44,460 nucleotides of DNA from Streptococcus cristatus (GCF_003943465.1 NZ_RJPR01000009.1:43431-87890), one strand, 5' to 3'; counted from the stretch's first letter, positions 26,447-36,619 are shown. Program-made: numbers and translations. The notes: generated by a model not told the origin, from the sequence alone.

Positions 26447-28477
26447 ATGTCATTCTACAGCGAACAAGATATTGCGGCAGCAATGACCGTCAAATTAGAC
26501 GATGTATTACCTGAAAAAACGGTTTTCCAAGAAGGCATCCGCCGAGCACCTGACCGGGGCTTCCGTTTGACTCAAGCTCAAACCGAAATTGCTTTAAAAA
26601 ATGCCCTTCGCTATATTCCAAAGAGATTCCATGAGGAAGTAATTCCAGAATTCTTGGAAGAACTGAAAACTCGTGGACGGATTTATGGCTACCGCTGGCG
26701 TCCAAAAGAACGCATCTACGGTAAACCAATTGATGAATATAAAGGAAACTGTACTGCAGCCAAAGCTATGCAGGTCATGATTGACAACAACCTGAGCTTT
26801 GAAATCGCCCTTTATCCTTATGAATTGGTTACCTACGGAGAAACTGGATCTGTCTGCGCTAACTGGATGCAGTACAACCTGATCAAGAAATACTTGGAAG
26901 TCATGACCGACCATCAAACCTTGGTCGTGGAATCTGGCCACCCGCTCGGACTCTTCAAATCCAAACCAGAAGCACCTCGTGTTATCATCACTAATGGCCT
27001 CTTGGTCGGTGAATATGACAATATGAAGGACTGGGAAATTGCGGAAGAAATGGGTGTCACCAACTACGGTCAAATGACAGCCGGCGGTTGGATGTACATC
27101 GGTCCTCAAGGTATCGTCCATGGTACTTTCAACACTCTCCTCAATGCTGGACGTTTGAAGCTGGATGTGGCTGACGACGGCGACCTGACTGGCAAACTCT
27201 TTATCTCTTCTGGTCTGGGTGGCATGAGTGGAGCTCAAGGGAAAGCAGCTGAAATTGCTAAAGCTGTAGCAATCATAGCTGAAGTAGACCAATCTCGGAT
27301 TGAAACCCGTCACTCACAAGGCTGGATTAGCCAATTGGCTGAAAGTCCAAAAGAAGCAATCGACTTGGCTCAAAAAGCTCTGGAAGCTGGCGAATCAACT
27401 TCTATTGCCTATCATGGTAACATTGTAGATCTCTTAGAATATGTCAACGAGAACAATATCCATGTCGATTTGCTGTCTGACCAAACTTCTTGCCACAATG
27501 TCTATGACGGCGGCTACTGTCCGGCTGGTATCAGCTTTGAAGAGCGGACTCGCCTCCTAGCTGAAGACAAGGAAACCTTTGTTAAGTTGGTTGACCAAAC
27601 CTTGGAACGTCACTTCAAGGCGATCAAGACCTTGACTAGCAACGGCACCTACTTCTTTGACTACGGTAATGCCTTTATGAAGGCAGTCTATGACTCTGGC
27701 ATCAAGGAAATTTCTAAGAATGGCTTTGACGACAAAGACGGCTTCATCTGGCCATCTTATGTAGAAGATATCATGGGGCCTATGCTCTTTGACTATGGTT
27801 ACGGTCCTTTCCGTTGGGTATGTCTGAGCGGTAAGCACGAAGACCTAGTCGCTACTGACCACGCTGCTATGGAAGTGATCGACCCTAACCGCCGCTATCA
27901 AGACCGCGATAACTATAACTGGATCCGCGATGCAGAAAAGAACCAGTTGGTTGTTGGAACTCAGGCTCGGATTCTCTATCAAGACTGCATGGGTCGTGTC
28001 AATATCGCCCTCAAGTTCAATGAATTAGTCCGCGAAGGCAAGATTGGTCCTGTCATGATCGGCCGTGACCACCACGACGTATCTGGTACCGACTCACCAT
28101 TCCGTGAAACTTCTAATATTAAGGACGGTTCCAATGTTACCTGCGACATGGCTGTGCAATGTTACGCTGGTAATGCAGCTCGTGGTATGAGTTTGGTAGC
28201 TCTCCACAACGGTGGTGGAACGGGTATCGGTAAAGCGATCAACGGTGGTTTTGGCTTGGTACTGGACGGCAGCGAACGCATCGATGAAATCATCAAATCT
28301 GCTATCGCTTGGGATACAATCGGCGGAGTTGCACGTCGTAACTGGGCTCGCAATGAGCATGCTATTGAGACAGCTATCGAGTACAACCGTCTCCACCAAG
28401 GAACAGATCACATCACTATTCCATACTTAACTGACGAAGATCTGGTCAAAGAATCTGTTAAGAAATTGTTCGAATAG
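26447..28477 (+). CDS. hutU: Urocanate hydratase HutU
   Basis: The product has 676 residues, the longer type of urocanase found in Firmicutes. It adds water to urocanate to give imidazolonepropionate and uses a tightly bound NAD+. Visible landmarks include TAGGWMYIGPQGIVHGT, SSGLGGMSGAQGKAAEIAKA, DQTSCHNVYDGGYCPAG, QDCMGRVNIALKFN and the late GTGIGKAINGGFG. It is the first of the plus-strand hut genes. A strong hairpin separates it from ftcD, so expression of the downstream genes may be set apart. Confidence 0.96.
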   Translation: MSFYSEQDIAAAMTVKLDDVLPEKTVFQEGIRRAPDRGFRLTQAQTEIALKNALRYIPKRFHEEVIPEFLEELKTRGRIYGYRWRPKERIYGKPIDEYKGNCTAAKAMQVMIDNNLSFEIALYPYELVTYGETGSVCANWMQYNLIKKYLEVMTDHQTLVVESGHPLGLFKSKPEAPRVIITNGLLVGEYDNMKDWEIAEEMGVTNYGQMTAGGWMYIGPQGIVHGTFNTLLNAGRLKLDVADDGDLTGKLFISSGLGGMSGAQGKAAEIAKAVAIIAEVDQSRIETRHSQGWISQLAESPKEAIDLAQKALEAGESTSIAYHGNIVDLLEYVNENNIHVDLLSDQTSCHNVYDGGYCPAGISFEERTRLLAEDKETFVKLVDQTLERHFKAIKTLTSNGTYFFDYGNAFMKAVYDSGIKEISKNGFDDKDGFIWPSYVEDIMGPMLFDYGYGPFRWVCLSGKHEDLVATDHAAMEVIDPNRRYQDRDNYNWIRDAEKNQLVVGTQARILYQDCMGRVNIALKFNELVREGKIGPVMIGRDHHDVSGTDSPFRETSNIKDGSNVTCDMAVQCYAGNAARGMSLVALHNGGGTGIGKAINGGFGLVLDGSERIDEIIKSAIAWDTIGGVARRNWARNEHAIETAIEYNRLHQGTDHITIPYLTDEDLVKESVKKLFE

Positions 28478-28494
28478 GAAAAACTTGTCCCCCG

Positions 28495-28538
28495 ACTTCT
28501 GAACTGAGCTAGATCTCACATCTAGCTCAGCTGGAAGT
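28495..28538 (+). promoter_or_regulatory. Strong hairpin between hutU and ftcD
   Basis: A perfect 11-bp stem (28504-28514 with 28520-28530), CTCAC loop, and an outer ACTTC/GAAGT pair. No U tract follows, so it is probably a stability or processing element or a partial attenuator rather than a full terminator. Confidence 0.6.
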
Positions 28539-28591
28539 TCCACTTTATTCACTTTGTAATTTTAATAACATATAACACGAGGTAATATCTT

Positions 28592-29491
28592 ATGGCAAAA
28601 ATTGTTGAATGTATTCCTAACTTTTCTGAAGGCCGCAACCAAGCGGTCATTGACGGTCTAGTGGAAGTAGCTAAGAGCGTGCCAGGTGTAACACTTCTGG
28701 ACCACTCTTCTGATGCCAGCCACAACCGCAGCGTCTTTACCTTGGTCGGTGATGACCAAAACATTCAGGAAGTTGCCTTTCGTTTGGTCAAATACGCTTC
28801 TGAAAATATTGACTTGACCAAGCACCAAGGGGAACACCCTCGTATGGGCGCAACTGATGTCCTGCCTTTTGTACCGATCAAGGACATCACAAGTGAGGAA
28901 TGCGTAGAAATTGCGAAGACCGTATCTGAGCGGATCAATCGTGAGCTCGGTATTCCTATCTTCCTCTATGAAGATGCAGCGACTCGTCCTGAGCGTAAGA
29001 ACTTGGCTAAGGTTCGTAAAGGACAGTTTGAAGGCATGCCTGAAAAACTCTTGGAACCTGACTGGGCTCCAGACTATGGTGAAAGAAAGATTCACCCAAC
29101 TGCTGGTGTCACTGCTGTCGGAGCGAGAATGCCACTCATCGCCTACAACATCAACTTGGATACAGACAATCTGGAAATTGCCAACAACATTGCCAAAATC
29201 ATCCGTGGATCAAGCGGTGGTTACAAGTACTGTAAAGCAATCGGTGTTATGCTGGAAGACCGCAACATTGCTCAGGTTTCTATCAACATGGTCAATCTGG
29301 AAAAATTCCCACTCTATCGTGTCTTTGAAACTGTTCGCTTTGAAGCTAAGCGCTACGGAGTTGGAATCCTCGGCTCAGAAGTCATCGGTTTGGCTCCAGC
29401 TAAGGCTTTGATTGATGCAGCAGAATACTATCTGCAAATCGAAGACTTTGACTACAGCAAGCAAGTTCTGGAAAACCATTTGCTGGGCTAG
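28592..29491 (+). CDS. ftcD: Glutamate formimidoyltransferase FtcD
   Basis: The product has 299 residues, which corresponds to the transferase half only of the fused mammalian FTCD. It moves the formimino group from N-formiminoglutamate to tetrahydrofolate and releases glutamate. It begins MAKIVECIPNFSEGRNQAVIDGL, contains LLDHSSDASHNRSVFTLVG and HQGEHPRMGATDVLPFVPI, which are the conserved active-site and folate-binding segments. The cyclodeaminase that completes the step is encoded by the next gene, 14 bp downstream. Confidence 0.95.
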   Translation: MAKIVECIPNFSEGRNQAVIDGLVEVAKSVPGVTLLDHSSDASHNRSVFTLVGDDQNIQEVAFRLVKYASENIDLTKHQGEHPRMGATDVLPFVPIKDITSEECVEIAKTVSERINRELGIPIFLYEDAATRPERKNLAKVRKGQFEGMPEKLLEPDWAPDYGERKIHPTAGVTAVGARMPLIAYNINLDTDNLEIANNIAKIIRGSSGGYKYCKAIGVMLEDRNIAQVSINMVNLEKFPLYRVFETVRFEAKRYGVGILGSEVIGLAPAKALIDAAEYYLQIEDFDYSKQVLENHLLG

Positions 29492-29505
29492 GAGGACAGA
29501 AACCT

Positions 29506-30132
29506 ATGAAATTAGTAGATTTAAGCTTGACAGAATTTGCCCAAGTCCTAGGCTCAGATGCTCCTGCACCAGGAGGCGGCTCTGCCGCTGCTCTTTCCGC
29601 AGCCAACGGTATTTCCCTGACTAAGATGGTCTGTGAATTGACCCTTGGCAAGAAAAAATACGCAGAATTTGAAGCAGAAATTGCTCAAGTGCACACAGAA
29701 AGTGCTCGCCTCCAAGAAAGTCTGCTCGCAGCTATTGACAAGGACACTGAAGCCTTCAATCTAGTCTCCGCCGTCTTTGATATGCCTAAGGAAACAGAGG
29801 AAGACAAGGCCGCCCGTCGAGAAGCGATGCAACAAGCCCTCAAGGAAGCGACCAAGTCACCTTATGGCATGATGGAAGACATCTTGACTGCCCTGCAAAC
29901 AACTCAAAAGGCTGTTGGCAAGTCCAATACCAATGCTGCCAGCGACCTGGGAGTCGCAGCTCTCAACCTTAAGGCTGGTTTGCAAGGGGCTTGGCTAAAT
30001 GTCCTCATCAACTTGTCAGGCGTCAAGGATGAAGCATTCGTCGCAGACTACCGCAGCAAGGGTGAAGAGCTCCTACAAAAAGGCTGCTCTCTAGCAGATG
30101 AAATTTATCAAGAAATTTTGAAAGTTGTCTAA
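29506..30132 (+). CDS. fchA: Formimidoyltetrahydrofolate cyclodeaminase
   Basis: The product has 208 residues, mostly helical. It converts 5-formimino-THF to 5,10-methenyl-THF and ammonia. The glycine-rich start LGSDAPAPGGGSAAALSAANG and the later SNTNAASDLGVAALNLKAGLQGAWLNV are diagnostic of the family. It is the free-standing counterpart of the C-terminal half of FTCD. An AGGAGG site precedes its ATG, in the spacer after ftcD. Downstream is fhs, which can use the resulting one-carbon unit. Confidence 0.94.
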   Translation: MKLVDLSLTEFAQVLGSDAPAPGGGSAAALSAANGISLTKMVCELTLGKKKYAEFEAEIAQVHTESARLQESLLAAIDKDTEAFNLVSAVFDMPKETEEDKAARREAMQQALKEATKSPYGMMEDILTALQTTQKAVGKSNTNAASDLGVAALNLKAGLQGAWLNVLINLSGVKDEAFVADYRSKGEELLQKGCSLADEIYQEILKVV

Positions 30133-30198
30133 TAAATAAACGGAAGAGAAGTTCGCTCTTTCCCATGAATGGACTTTCTTTTCTCAAGAGGTAACAAT

Positions 30199-31872
30199 AT
30201 GGTTTTATCAGATATTGAAATTGCCAATTCGGTTCAAATGAAGCCCATCAAAGAAGTGGCAGAAAAGCTAGGAATTGCTGAAGACGCCTTGTCTCTTTAT
30301 GGAAATTACAAGGCAAAAATCAGTGCCGGCCAACTGGAAGCTTTAAAAGACAAGCCAGACGGCAAACTGATTCTCGTGACCGCTATTTCTCCGACACCAG
30401 CTGGAGAAGGTAAGACCACGACTTCTGTTGGATTGGTCGATGCACTAGCTGCTATCGGCAAAAAAGCCGTTATTGCTCTACGGGAACCTTCACTCGGACC
30501 TGTCTTTGGTATCAAGGGCGGAGCTGCTGGCGGTGGTCACGCCCAGGTTGTACCCATGGAAGACATCAACCTCCATTTCACTGGTGACTTTCATGCCATC
30601 GGTGTTGCCAACAACCTGCTAGCAGCCCTCATTGACAACCATATCCACCATGGCAATGCCTTAGGCATCGACTCTCGCCGCATCACTTGGAAGCGGGCAG
30701 TTGATATGAATGACCGGCAGTTGCGCCACATTGTGGATGGCTTGCAGGGCAAGGTCAACGGTGTTCCGCGTGAAGACGGTTTTGACATTACAGTTGCTTC
30801 TGAGGTTATGGCTATTCTCTGTCTGTCCGAAAATATCACTGACCTCAAGAACCGTTTGGAAAAAATCATCATTGGCTACAGCTTTGAAGGTAAACCAGTA
30901 ACTGCCAAGGATCTGAAAGCTGGTGGCGCTATGGCTGCTGTGCTCAAAGATGCTATCCATCCAAACTTGGTTCAAACCCTGGAACACACACCAGCCTTGA
31001 TTCACGGTGGACCTTTTGCCAACATTGCCCATGGCTGTAACAGTGTCCTAGCTACCAAGCTGGCTCTCAAATATGCCGACTATGCAGTCACAGAAGCTGG
31101 TTTCGGTGCTGACCTAGGTGCTGAAAAATTCATTGATATCAAGTGTCGTACATCTGGCCTTCGTCCAGCGGCTGTAGTTCTGGTTGCTACCATCCGCGCT
31201 CTCAAGATGCACGGTGGTGTTGCTAAGAGCGACCTGGCTGAAGAAAATGTCCAAGCCGTTGTAGATGGGCTGCCAAACTTGGAAAAACATCTGGAAAACA
31301 TTCAAGATGTTTATGGATTGCCAGCAGTCGTTGCCATCAATAAATTCCCGCTGGACACTGAAGCAGAATTGCAAGCAGTTTATGACGCCTGCCAAAAACG
31401 CGGGGTTGACGTCGTGATTTCCGACGTCTGGGCAAATGGCGGAGCCGGCGGTAAAGAGTTGGCTGAAAGAGTCGTTGAACTGGCCGAAGGAGACAATCAC
31501 TTCCAATTTGTATATAATGAAGAGGACTCTATTGAAACCAAGCTGAACAAAATTGTTACTAAGGTTTATGGAGGCAAGGGCGTTCGCCTGACTCCTGCTG
31601 CTAAACGCGAGCTCAAACAACTGGAAGAGCTGGGCTTCTCCAACTATCCTATCTGTATGGCTAAGACTCAGTACTCCTTCTCAGACGATGCTAAGAAACT
31701 GGGCGCACCTAAAGACTTTGTTGTGACTATCAGCCAGCTCAAAGTTTCTGCTGGTGCAGGCTTTATCGTCGCTCTGACTGGTGCGATCATGACCATGCCA
31801 GGGTTGCCTAAAATGCCAGCCAGCGAAAAGATTGATGTTGACAAAGACGGCAATATCAGCGGTTTGTTCTAA
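30199..31872 (+). CDS. fhs: Formate-tetrahydrofolate ligase Fhs
   Basis: The product has 557 residues from ATG at 30199, which has AAGAGG seven bases upstream. A frame ten codons longer lacks a good site. It interconverts formate + THF + ATP with 10-formyl-THF. ATP-binding [14 protein letters not shown] (about 66-79) and later [17 protein letters not shown] are typical. In this operon, methenyl-THF from FchA can be hydrolysed to 10-formyl-THF (FolD, not in the window) and Fhs run backwards would yield ATP and formate. This use is inferred from context. It may be the only fhs gene or a second, hut-linked copy; the window cannot tell. Confidence 0.95.
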   Translation: MVLSDIEIANSVQMKPIKEVAEKLGIAEDALSLYGNYKAKISAGQLEALKDKPDGKLILVTAISPTPAGEGKTTTSVGLVDALAAIGKKAVIALREPSLGPVFGIKGGAAGGGHAQVVPMEDINLHFTGDFHAIGVANNLLAALIDNHIHHGNALGIDSRRITWKRAVDMNDRQLRHIVDGLQGKVNGVPREDGFDITVASEVMAILCLSENITDLKNRLEKIIIGYSFEGKPVTAKDLKAGGAMAAVLKDAIHPNLVQTLEHTPALIHGGPFANIAHGCNSVLATKLALKYADYAVTEAGFGADLGAEKFIDIKCRTSGLRPAAVVLVATIRALKMHGGVAKSDLAEENVQAVVDGLPNLEKHLENIQDVYGLPAVVAINKFPLDTEAELQAVYDACQKRGVDVVISDVWANGGAGGKELAERVVELAEGDNHFQFVYNEEDSIETKLNKIVTKVYGGKGVRLTPAAKRELKQLEELGFSNYPICMAKTQYSFSDDAKKLGAPKDFVVTISQLKVSAGAGFIVALTGAIMTMPGLPKMPASEKIDVDKDGNISGLF

Positions 31873-31884
31873 TAAATACCAAAA

Positions 31885-32484
31885 ATGACAAATGTAACCC
31901 TTCTAAAATCAAACGATTTTCAAGTTTCCGATTGGTCGGGGGGAAAGACAAAACAACTTTATCTTTCCCCGCCAACTGGCCACTATGGCAAGCGTGACTT
32001 TGACTATCGACTCTCAACAGCGACTGTGGAGTTGGCTGAAAGTCAGTTTTCTGACCTCAGCGGCTTTCACCGCATTCTCATGAGCCTGGACCATACACTT
32101 CATCTCCACAATGCCAGCCGGCAGGAGGAAACGGTTCTAGCTCCCTTTACCTCCTATTTTTTCGAAGGGAGTGATTCTATCACAAGTCGTGGGACTTGTA
32201 CCGACTTTAACTTAATCTACAGCGACCATTATCAGGGACAGATGATTGCCATATCGGATGGACAAGAGCTTAGCCGAGATGAAGCCATTCAATTTATCTA
32301 TGCCTTGGGTGATCTGACGGTGACTGGAACAGACCTGCCAGCACTTAACCTAGAGACAGGGCAACTTCTGATAGTGGAAAAAGAGACTCAGGAAACTGAG
32401 CTGCAAATAATGTTTTCGAGTGACCAGCCAACGGGTGCTCCCCTTGCTATATGGGCTGGTTTGACCCATATCCCTACTAAGTAA
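31885..32484 (+). CDS. hutD: HutD-family protein
   Basis: The product has 199 residues with a bicupin-like HutD/Ves fold. The start TLLKSNDFQVSDWSGGKTKQ, the DFDYRLSTATVELAESQFS core and the SGFHRILMSLDHTLHLH segment are typical. Proteins of this family occur in hut operons of many bacteria and are thought to bind formiminoglutamate or a related metabolite to limit flux, but the exact job is not settled. It lies 12 bp after fhs. A 10-bp inverted repeat begins at its stop codon. Confidence 0.87.
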   Translation: MTNVTLLKSNDFQVSDWSGGKTKQLYLSPPTGHYGKRDFDYRLSTATVELAESQFSDLSGFHRILMSLDHTLHLHNASRQEETVLAPFTSYFFEGSDSITSRGTCTDFNLIYSDHYQGQMIAISDGQELSRDEAIQFIYALGDLTVTGTDLPALNLETGQLLIVEKETQETELQIMFSSDQPTGAPLAIWAGLTHIPTK

Positions 32485-32521
32485 AGATACAAGGATGTCC
32501 TATCATCGTTCTATCTTTACT
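32480..32521 (+). promoter_or_regulatory. Hairpin between hutD and the permease gene
   Basis: AGTAAAGATA (32480-32489) pairs with TATCTTTACT (32512-32521). The internal AGGATGTCCT can form a smaller stem. No U tract follows; it overlaps the hutD stop codon. It may influence permease expression. Confidence 0.5.
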
Positions 32522-32559
32522 TGGAAAGGATCCCACATCTCTAAAGGAGAAACATTATT

Positions 32560-33912
32560 ATGAATGCGACTAAACTCACTGCACAAGAACAAGAGCGAGA
32601 AAATGCGAAATTCAGCTTTTCTGGCGCTACTCTCTATGGTATCAATGCTGTTATCGGTTCAGGAATTTTCCTCCTGCCTCAAAAGATTTATAAAGGACTG
32701 GGTCCTGCTTCTCTAGCTGTCATGCTGGGAACTGCCCTCCTCGTTATTCTCTTAGCCGTCTGCTTGGCAGAAACTGCTGGTTATTTTAATAAAAACGGCG
32801 GAGCCTTCCAATATTCCAAAGCAGCCTTTGGGGACTTTGTCGGATTTAATGTTGGCTTCCTAGGCTGGGCGGTTACCATCATCGCTTGGTCAGCAATGGC
32901 AGCCGGATTTGCGAGACTTTTTGTCATTACTTTTAAATCCTTTGTCCCCTATGAACTTCTACTCAGTGTGAGCCTGATTATCCTACTCAGTCTGATGAAT
33001 ATATCAGGTCTTAAGACCTCCAAAATGTTCACCTTGACCGCAACCGTAGCCAAGCTCATCCCAATTGTCGCTTTCAGTCTATGTGCAATTTTCTTCATCA
33101 AAGGAGGAATTGACAAAGGAAACTTCACTCCGTTTCTTCAGCTAGAATCTGGCGTAGATATCATGAAAGCCATCTCTAGTACAGCGATCTACATTTTCTA
33201 CGGTTTCATCGGATTTGAAACCATGTCTATCGTTGCTGGTGAAATGCGCAACCCAGAAAAGAATGTGCCTCGAGCTATTTTGGGCTCTATCAGTATTGTC
33301 TCTGTTCTCTATATGCTAATTATCGCAGGAACTATCGCCATGTTAGGCAGCCGTATCCTGCAGACAGATGCCTCTGTGCAAGATGCCTTTGTCGAAATGA
33401 TTGGTCCTGCTGGAGCATGGATTGTTTCGATCGGAGCGCTGATCTCTATTGCTGGACTTAACATCGGGGAATCTATCATGGTCCCACGTTATGGTGCAGC
33501 CATAGCAGATGAAGGCTTGTTACCTAAAAAAATCGCTGAAACCAATGCTAAAAACGCTCCTGTAATTGCCATTATTATCTCCGGACTTTTGGCCATCGCC
33601 CTGCTCTTTACAGGAACATTTGAAGTATTAGCGGCTCTCAGCGTAGTCTTCCGCTTCTTCCAATACATCCCAACTGCTCTAGCCGTATTGGTATTGAGAA
33701 AGAAATATCCAGATAAGAAAGTGGTCTTCCGCGTTCCATTTGGTCCTGTTATCCCAATTTTAGCGGTTCTAGTCAGCCTCATCATGATTTGGGGTGAAAA
33801 CCCAATGAACTATGTCTATGGTCTCATCGGTGTCCTTGTCGCCAGCGCAGTCTACTATATCTACATAGTACTGATTTGTAAAAATAAAGTTCTTGAACAA
33901 AAAGGAGAATGA
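32560..33912 (+). CDS. APC-superfamily amino acid permease (probable histidine uptake)
   Basis: The product has 450 residues with about 12 membrane segments. The first carries GINAVIGSGIFLLPQKIY, the helix-breaking substrate motif of APC carriers. Later YIFYGFIGFETMSIVAGEMRNPEKNVPRA is the conserved family loop. It is a cytoplasmic-membrane H+- or Na+-coupled importer or exchanger. The location between hutD and hutH points to histidine or an intermediate such as urocanate as substrate; the sequence alone does not say. An AAAGGAG site precedes its ATG. Confidence 0.87.
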   Translation: MNATKLTAQEQERENAKFSFSGATLYGINAVIGSGIFLLPQKIYKGLGPASLAVMLGTALLVILLAVCLAETAGYFNKNGGAFQYSKAAFGDFVGFNVGFLGWAVTIIAWSAMAAGFARLFVITFKSFVPYELLLSVSLIILLSLMNISGLKTSKMFTLTATVAKLIPIVAFSLCAIFFIKGGIDKGNFTPFLQLESGVDIMKAISSTAIYIFYGFIGFETMSIVAGEMRNPEKNVPRAILGSISIVSVLYMLIIAGTIAMLGSRILQTDASVQDAFVEMIGPAGAWIVSIGALISIAGLNIGESIMVPRYGAAIADEGLLPKKIAETNAKNAPVIAIIISGLLAIALLFTGTFEVLAALSVVFRFFQYIPTALAVLVLRKKYPDKKVVFRVPFGPVIPILAVLVSLIMIWGENPMNYVYGLIGVLVASAVYYIYIVLICKNKVLEQKGE

Positions 33913-33917
33913 ATCTT

Positions 33918-35459
33918 ATGACACATGTAATCAATTTGGATGGCGAACACCTTACTTTAGAAGATGTCATTGCAGTAGCTCGTCATGGAGCTATCTGCGA
34001 AATCAACCAAGAAGCTAAGAAAGCTGTAGAAGCTTCCCGCAAAATCGTGGATGACATCGTCCGCGAAAAGCGGGTGGTCTACGGCGTTACGACTGGATTT
34101 GGCTCCCTCTGCAATGTCAGCATCTCGCCAGAAGATACGACTCAGCTGCAAGAAAACTTGATTCGCACCCATGCTTCAGGATTTGGCGATCCTCTTCCTG
34201 AAGATGCAGTTCGTGCTATCATGTTAATTCGGATTAATTCTCTGGTCAAGGGCTATTCTGGTATTCGTCTCTCTACTGTCGAAAAACTTCTGGAATTGCT
34301 CAATAAAGGCGTCGTGCCATTTATTCCAGAAAAGGGCTCTCTCGGTGCCTCTGGCGACTTGGCACCGCTGGCTCACATGGTTCTGCCTATGCTAGGACTG
34401 GGGCGCGCTTACTATCAAGGCCAATTGCTCTCTGGACAAGAAGCTTTGGACAAGGCCGGCATCGAAAAAATTGCTCTAGCGGCCAAGGAAGGGCTGGCGC
34501 TGATTAACGGTACAACTGTCCTGACAGGTATCGGAGCTTTGGCTACCTACGATGCCATCCAATTGCTCAAATTATCAGATGTCGCTGGGGCTCTTTCCAT
34601 GGAAGTCCACAATGGTATTACCAGCCCTTTCGAAGAAGACTTACATACCATTCGACCTCAGAGCGGTCAGCTAGCTACAGCACGCAATATCCGCAACCTT
34701 CTGGAAGGCAGTGGCAATACGACCGTAGCTACTCAACAGCGGGTCCAAGACCCTTACACCCTGCGTTGTATCCCGCAAATTCATGGTGCCAGCAAGGACT
34801 CTATCGCTTATGTTAAGACCAAGGTTGAGATTGAAATCAACTCTGTTACAGACAACCCTATCATCACCAAGGAAGGCCATGTCATCTCAGGCGGTAACTT
34901 CCACGGTGAACCAATGGCTCAGCCATTCGACTTCCTCGGAATTGCCATTTCTGAAATCGGCAATGTATCCGAGCGGCGTGTAGAACGTCTGGTCAACAGC
35001 CAACTGAGCAAGCTACCATCCTTCTTGGTCAAACACCCAGGACTCAACTCTGGCTTTATGATTACCCAGTACGCTTGTGCTTCGCTTGCTTCTGAAAACA
35101 AAGTCCTAGCTCATCCAGCCAGCGTAGACTCTATCCCATCTTGTGAGAACCAAGAAGACTTTGTCAGCATGGGAACTACTGCAGCACGCAAGGCAGCTGA
35201 GATTCTCAAGAATTCTCGCCGTATCGTGGCAACAGAAATCATGGCGGCCTGCCAAGCTCTGGATCTGAAACCAGAAAACCATGAACTGGGCAAAGGAACC
35301 AAGCCAGCCTACGACCTCTTCCGTCAGCATGTCCGCTTTATCGAGTTTGACAAGGACATCGAAATCTACGAAGAGCTCAACAAGGCTTCTGAGCTGATTG
35401 AAAGCGATGAATTCCTAGCAGCCGTTGAAAAGGCTGTGGACTTGAGCATTCAGTTCTAA
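33918..35459 (+). CDS. hutH: Histidine ammonia-lyase HutH
   Basis: The product has 513 residues from ATG at 33918; the ATG at 33909 lies directly on the GGAG site and is less likely. It removes ammonia from histidine to give urocanate. The self-forming MIO cofactor comes from Ala-Ser-Gly at about 144 in KGSLGASGDLAPLAHM. TTGFGSLCNVSI, VQDPYTLRCIPQIHGA and NFHGEPMAQPFDFLGIA are also conserved. It is last in the plus-strand hut operon and is followed by a terminator. Confidence 0.97.
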   Translation: MTHVINLDGEHLTLEDVIAVARHGAICEINQEAKKAVEASRKIVDDIVREKRVVYGVTTGFGSLCNVSISPEDTTQLQENLIRTHASGFGDPLPEDAVRAIMLIRINSLVKGYSGIRLSTVEKLLELLNKGVVPFIPEKGSLGASGDLAPLAHMVLPMLGLGRAYYQGQLLSGQEALDKAGIEKIALAAKEGLALINGTTVLTGIGALATYDAIQLLKLSDVAGALSMEVHNGITSPFEEDLHTIRPQSGQLATARNIRNLLEGSGNTTVATQQRVQDPYTLRCIPQIHGASKDSIAYVKTKVEIEINSVTDNPIITKEGHVISGGNFHGEPMAQPFDFLGIAISEIGNVSERRVERLVNSQLSKLPSFLVKHPGLNSGFMITQYACASLASENKVLAHPASVDSIPSCENQEDFVSMGTTAARKAAEILKNSRRIVATEIMAACQALDLKPENHELGKGTKPAYDLFRQHVRFIEFDKDIEIYEELNKASELIESDEFLAAVEKAVDLSIQF

Positions 35460-35488
35460 AGCTGATGACTCTGTAAAAAGTTAACCTA

Positions 35489-35523
35489 AGAAGCCCGCTC
35501 ACATGCAGCTGGGCTTCTTTTCC
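35489..35523 (+). terminator. Terminator after hutH
   Basis: An 8-bp stem (AGAAGCCC at 35489-35496 with GGGCTTCT at 35511-35518), extended by GCT/AGC inside, is followed by TTTTC. Confidence 0.85.
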
Positions 35524-35535
35524 CGCCAAAAGTCA

Positions 35536-35564
35536 TTGACAGGCTTAGCGGAAACTCTTATAAT
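35536..35564 (+). promoter_or_regulatory. Consensus promoter of hutG
   Basis: Perfect TTGACA (35536-35541), 17-bp spacer and perfect TATAAT (35559-35564). It lies about 36 bases before hutG and after the hutH terminator. Confidence 0.9.
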
Positions 35565-35600
35565 AAAGTCGCAAGTATCGTTATCAAAAAGGACAAAATC

Positions 35601-36590
35601 ATGTTAGAAGATTACTATCAGCTAGACAACCGTTACTATCAGCGAGGTCCAGAGGACAATCTATATACTGCCAAATGGGGTATGGTCATTGAGTTTCTGG
35701 ACTTAAATGATCCTAGCTTAACTCCTTTTGAAGGGGTGAACTTTGCCCTGATTGGCTTCAAGAGTGACAAGGGTGTCTATATCAATAACGGCCGAGTGGG
35801 CGCAGTTGAAGGTCCTCAAGCCATTCGAACTCAGCTGGCCAAGCTTCCTTGGCATCTAGGTAGAAACGTTCGAGTCTTTGACGTTGGCGATATTGACGGA
35901 CCTAACCGCTCTCTGGAACAACTGCAGCAAAGCTTGGCGCGAGCAGTCAAACGCCTACGAGAGCTTAATCTCCGACCCATCGTTCTAGGCGGCGGCCACG
36001 AAACAGCCTACGGCAACTATCTAGGGCTCAAGTCGTCACTAAATCCTGACCAAAACTTAGCTGTGATCAATATGGATGCCCATTTTGACCTACGCCCCTA
36101 CGATCAGACGGGTCCCAACTCCGGTACCGGTTTTCGTCAAATGTTTGATGATACCTTAGCTCAGAAACAGATCTTTAACTATCTCATCCTAGGGATTCAG
36201 GAGCACAATAACAATCTCTTTCTCTTTGACTTTGTAGCCAAGTCTAAGGCTATCCAGTTCCTGACTGGAATGGATATCTACCAAATGGGTCACAAGGAAG
36301 TCTGCAAGGTAGTTGATGCTTTTCTAGCCGATAAAGAGCAGGTTTATTTAACCATTGATATTGACTGCTTTGCAGCTGGCGCCGCTCCTGGTGTCAGTGC
36401 CATCCAATCGCTGGGGGTAGACCCCAATCTGGCCGTGCTGGTCTTCCAGCACATCGCTGCTTCAGGCAAGCTCATCGGCTTTGACATCGTCGAAGTCTCT
36501 CCCCCTCACGATATAGATAACCACACAGCCAATCTAGCAGCCAGCTTTGTCTTTTACCTGACCCAAGTCTGGGCACAAGTACATGACTAA
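35601..36590 (+). CDS. hutG: Formimidoylglutamase HutG (ureohydrolase family)
   Basis: The product has 329 residues. It hydrolyses N-formimino-L-glutamate to glutamate and formamide. The binuclear Mn site motifs are present: GGGHETAYG (about 130-138), NMDAHFDLR (about 158) and [15 protein letters not shown] (about 250). It uses the arginase fold. It is a second route for the HutI product beside FtcD. It is set apart from the other hut genes by a terminator and has its own strong promoter. A bidirectional terminator follows. Confidence 0.93.
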   Translation: MLEDYYQLDNRYYQRGPEDNLYTAKWGMVIEFLDLNDPSLTPFEGVNFALIGFKSDKGVYINNGRVGAVEGPQAIRTQLAKLPWHLGRNVRVFDVGDIDGPNRSLEQLQQSLARAVKRLRELNLRPIVLGGGHETAYGNYLGLKSSLNPDQNLAVINMDAHFDLRPYDQTGPNSGTGFRQMFDDTLAQKQIFNYLILGIQEHNNNLFLFDFVAKSKAIQFLTGMDIYQMGHKEVCKVVDAFLADKEQVYLTIDIDCFAAGAAPGVSAIQSLGVDPNLAVLVFQHIAASGKLIGFDIVEVSPPHDIDNHTANLAASFVFYLTQVWAQVHD

Positions 36591-36619
36591 TGGGGATTTA
36601 AAAACTTCATTACAAACAT

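Noticed and set aside
30591..31620. Long minus-strand open frames opposite fhs
   Set aside because: They are shadows of the fhs reading frame with no start signals and no recognisable domains.
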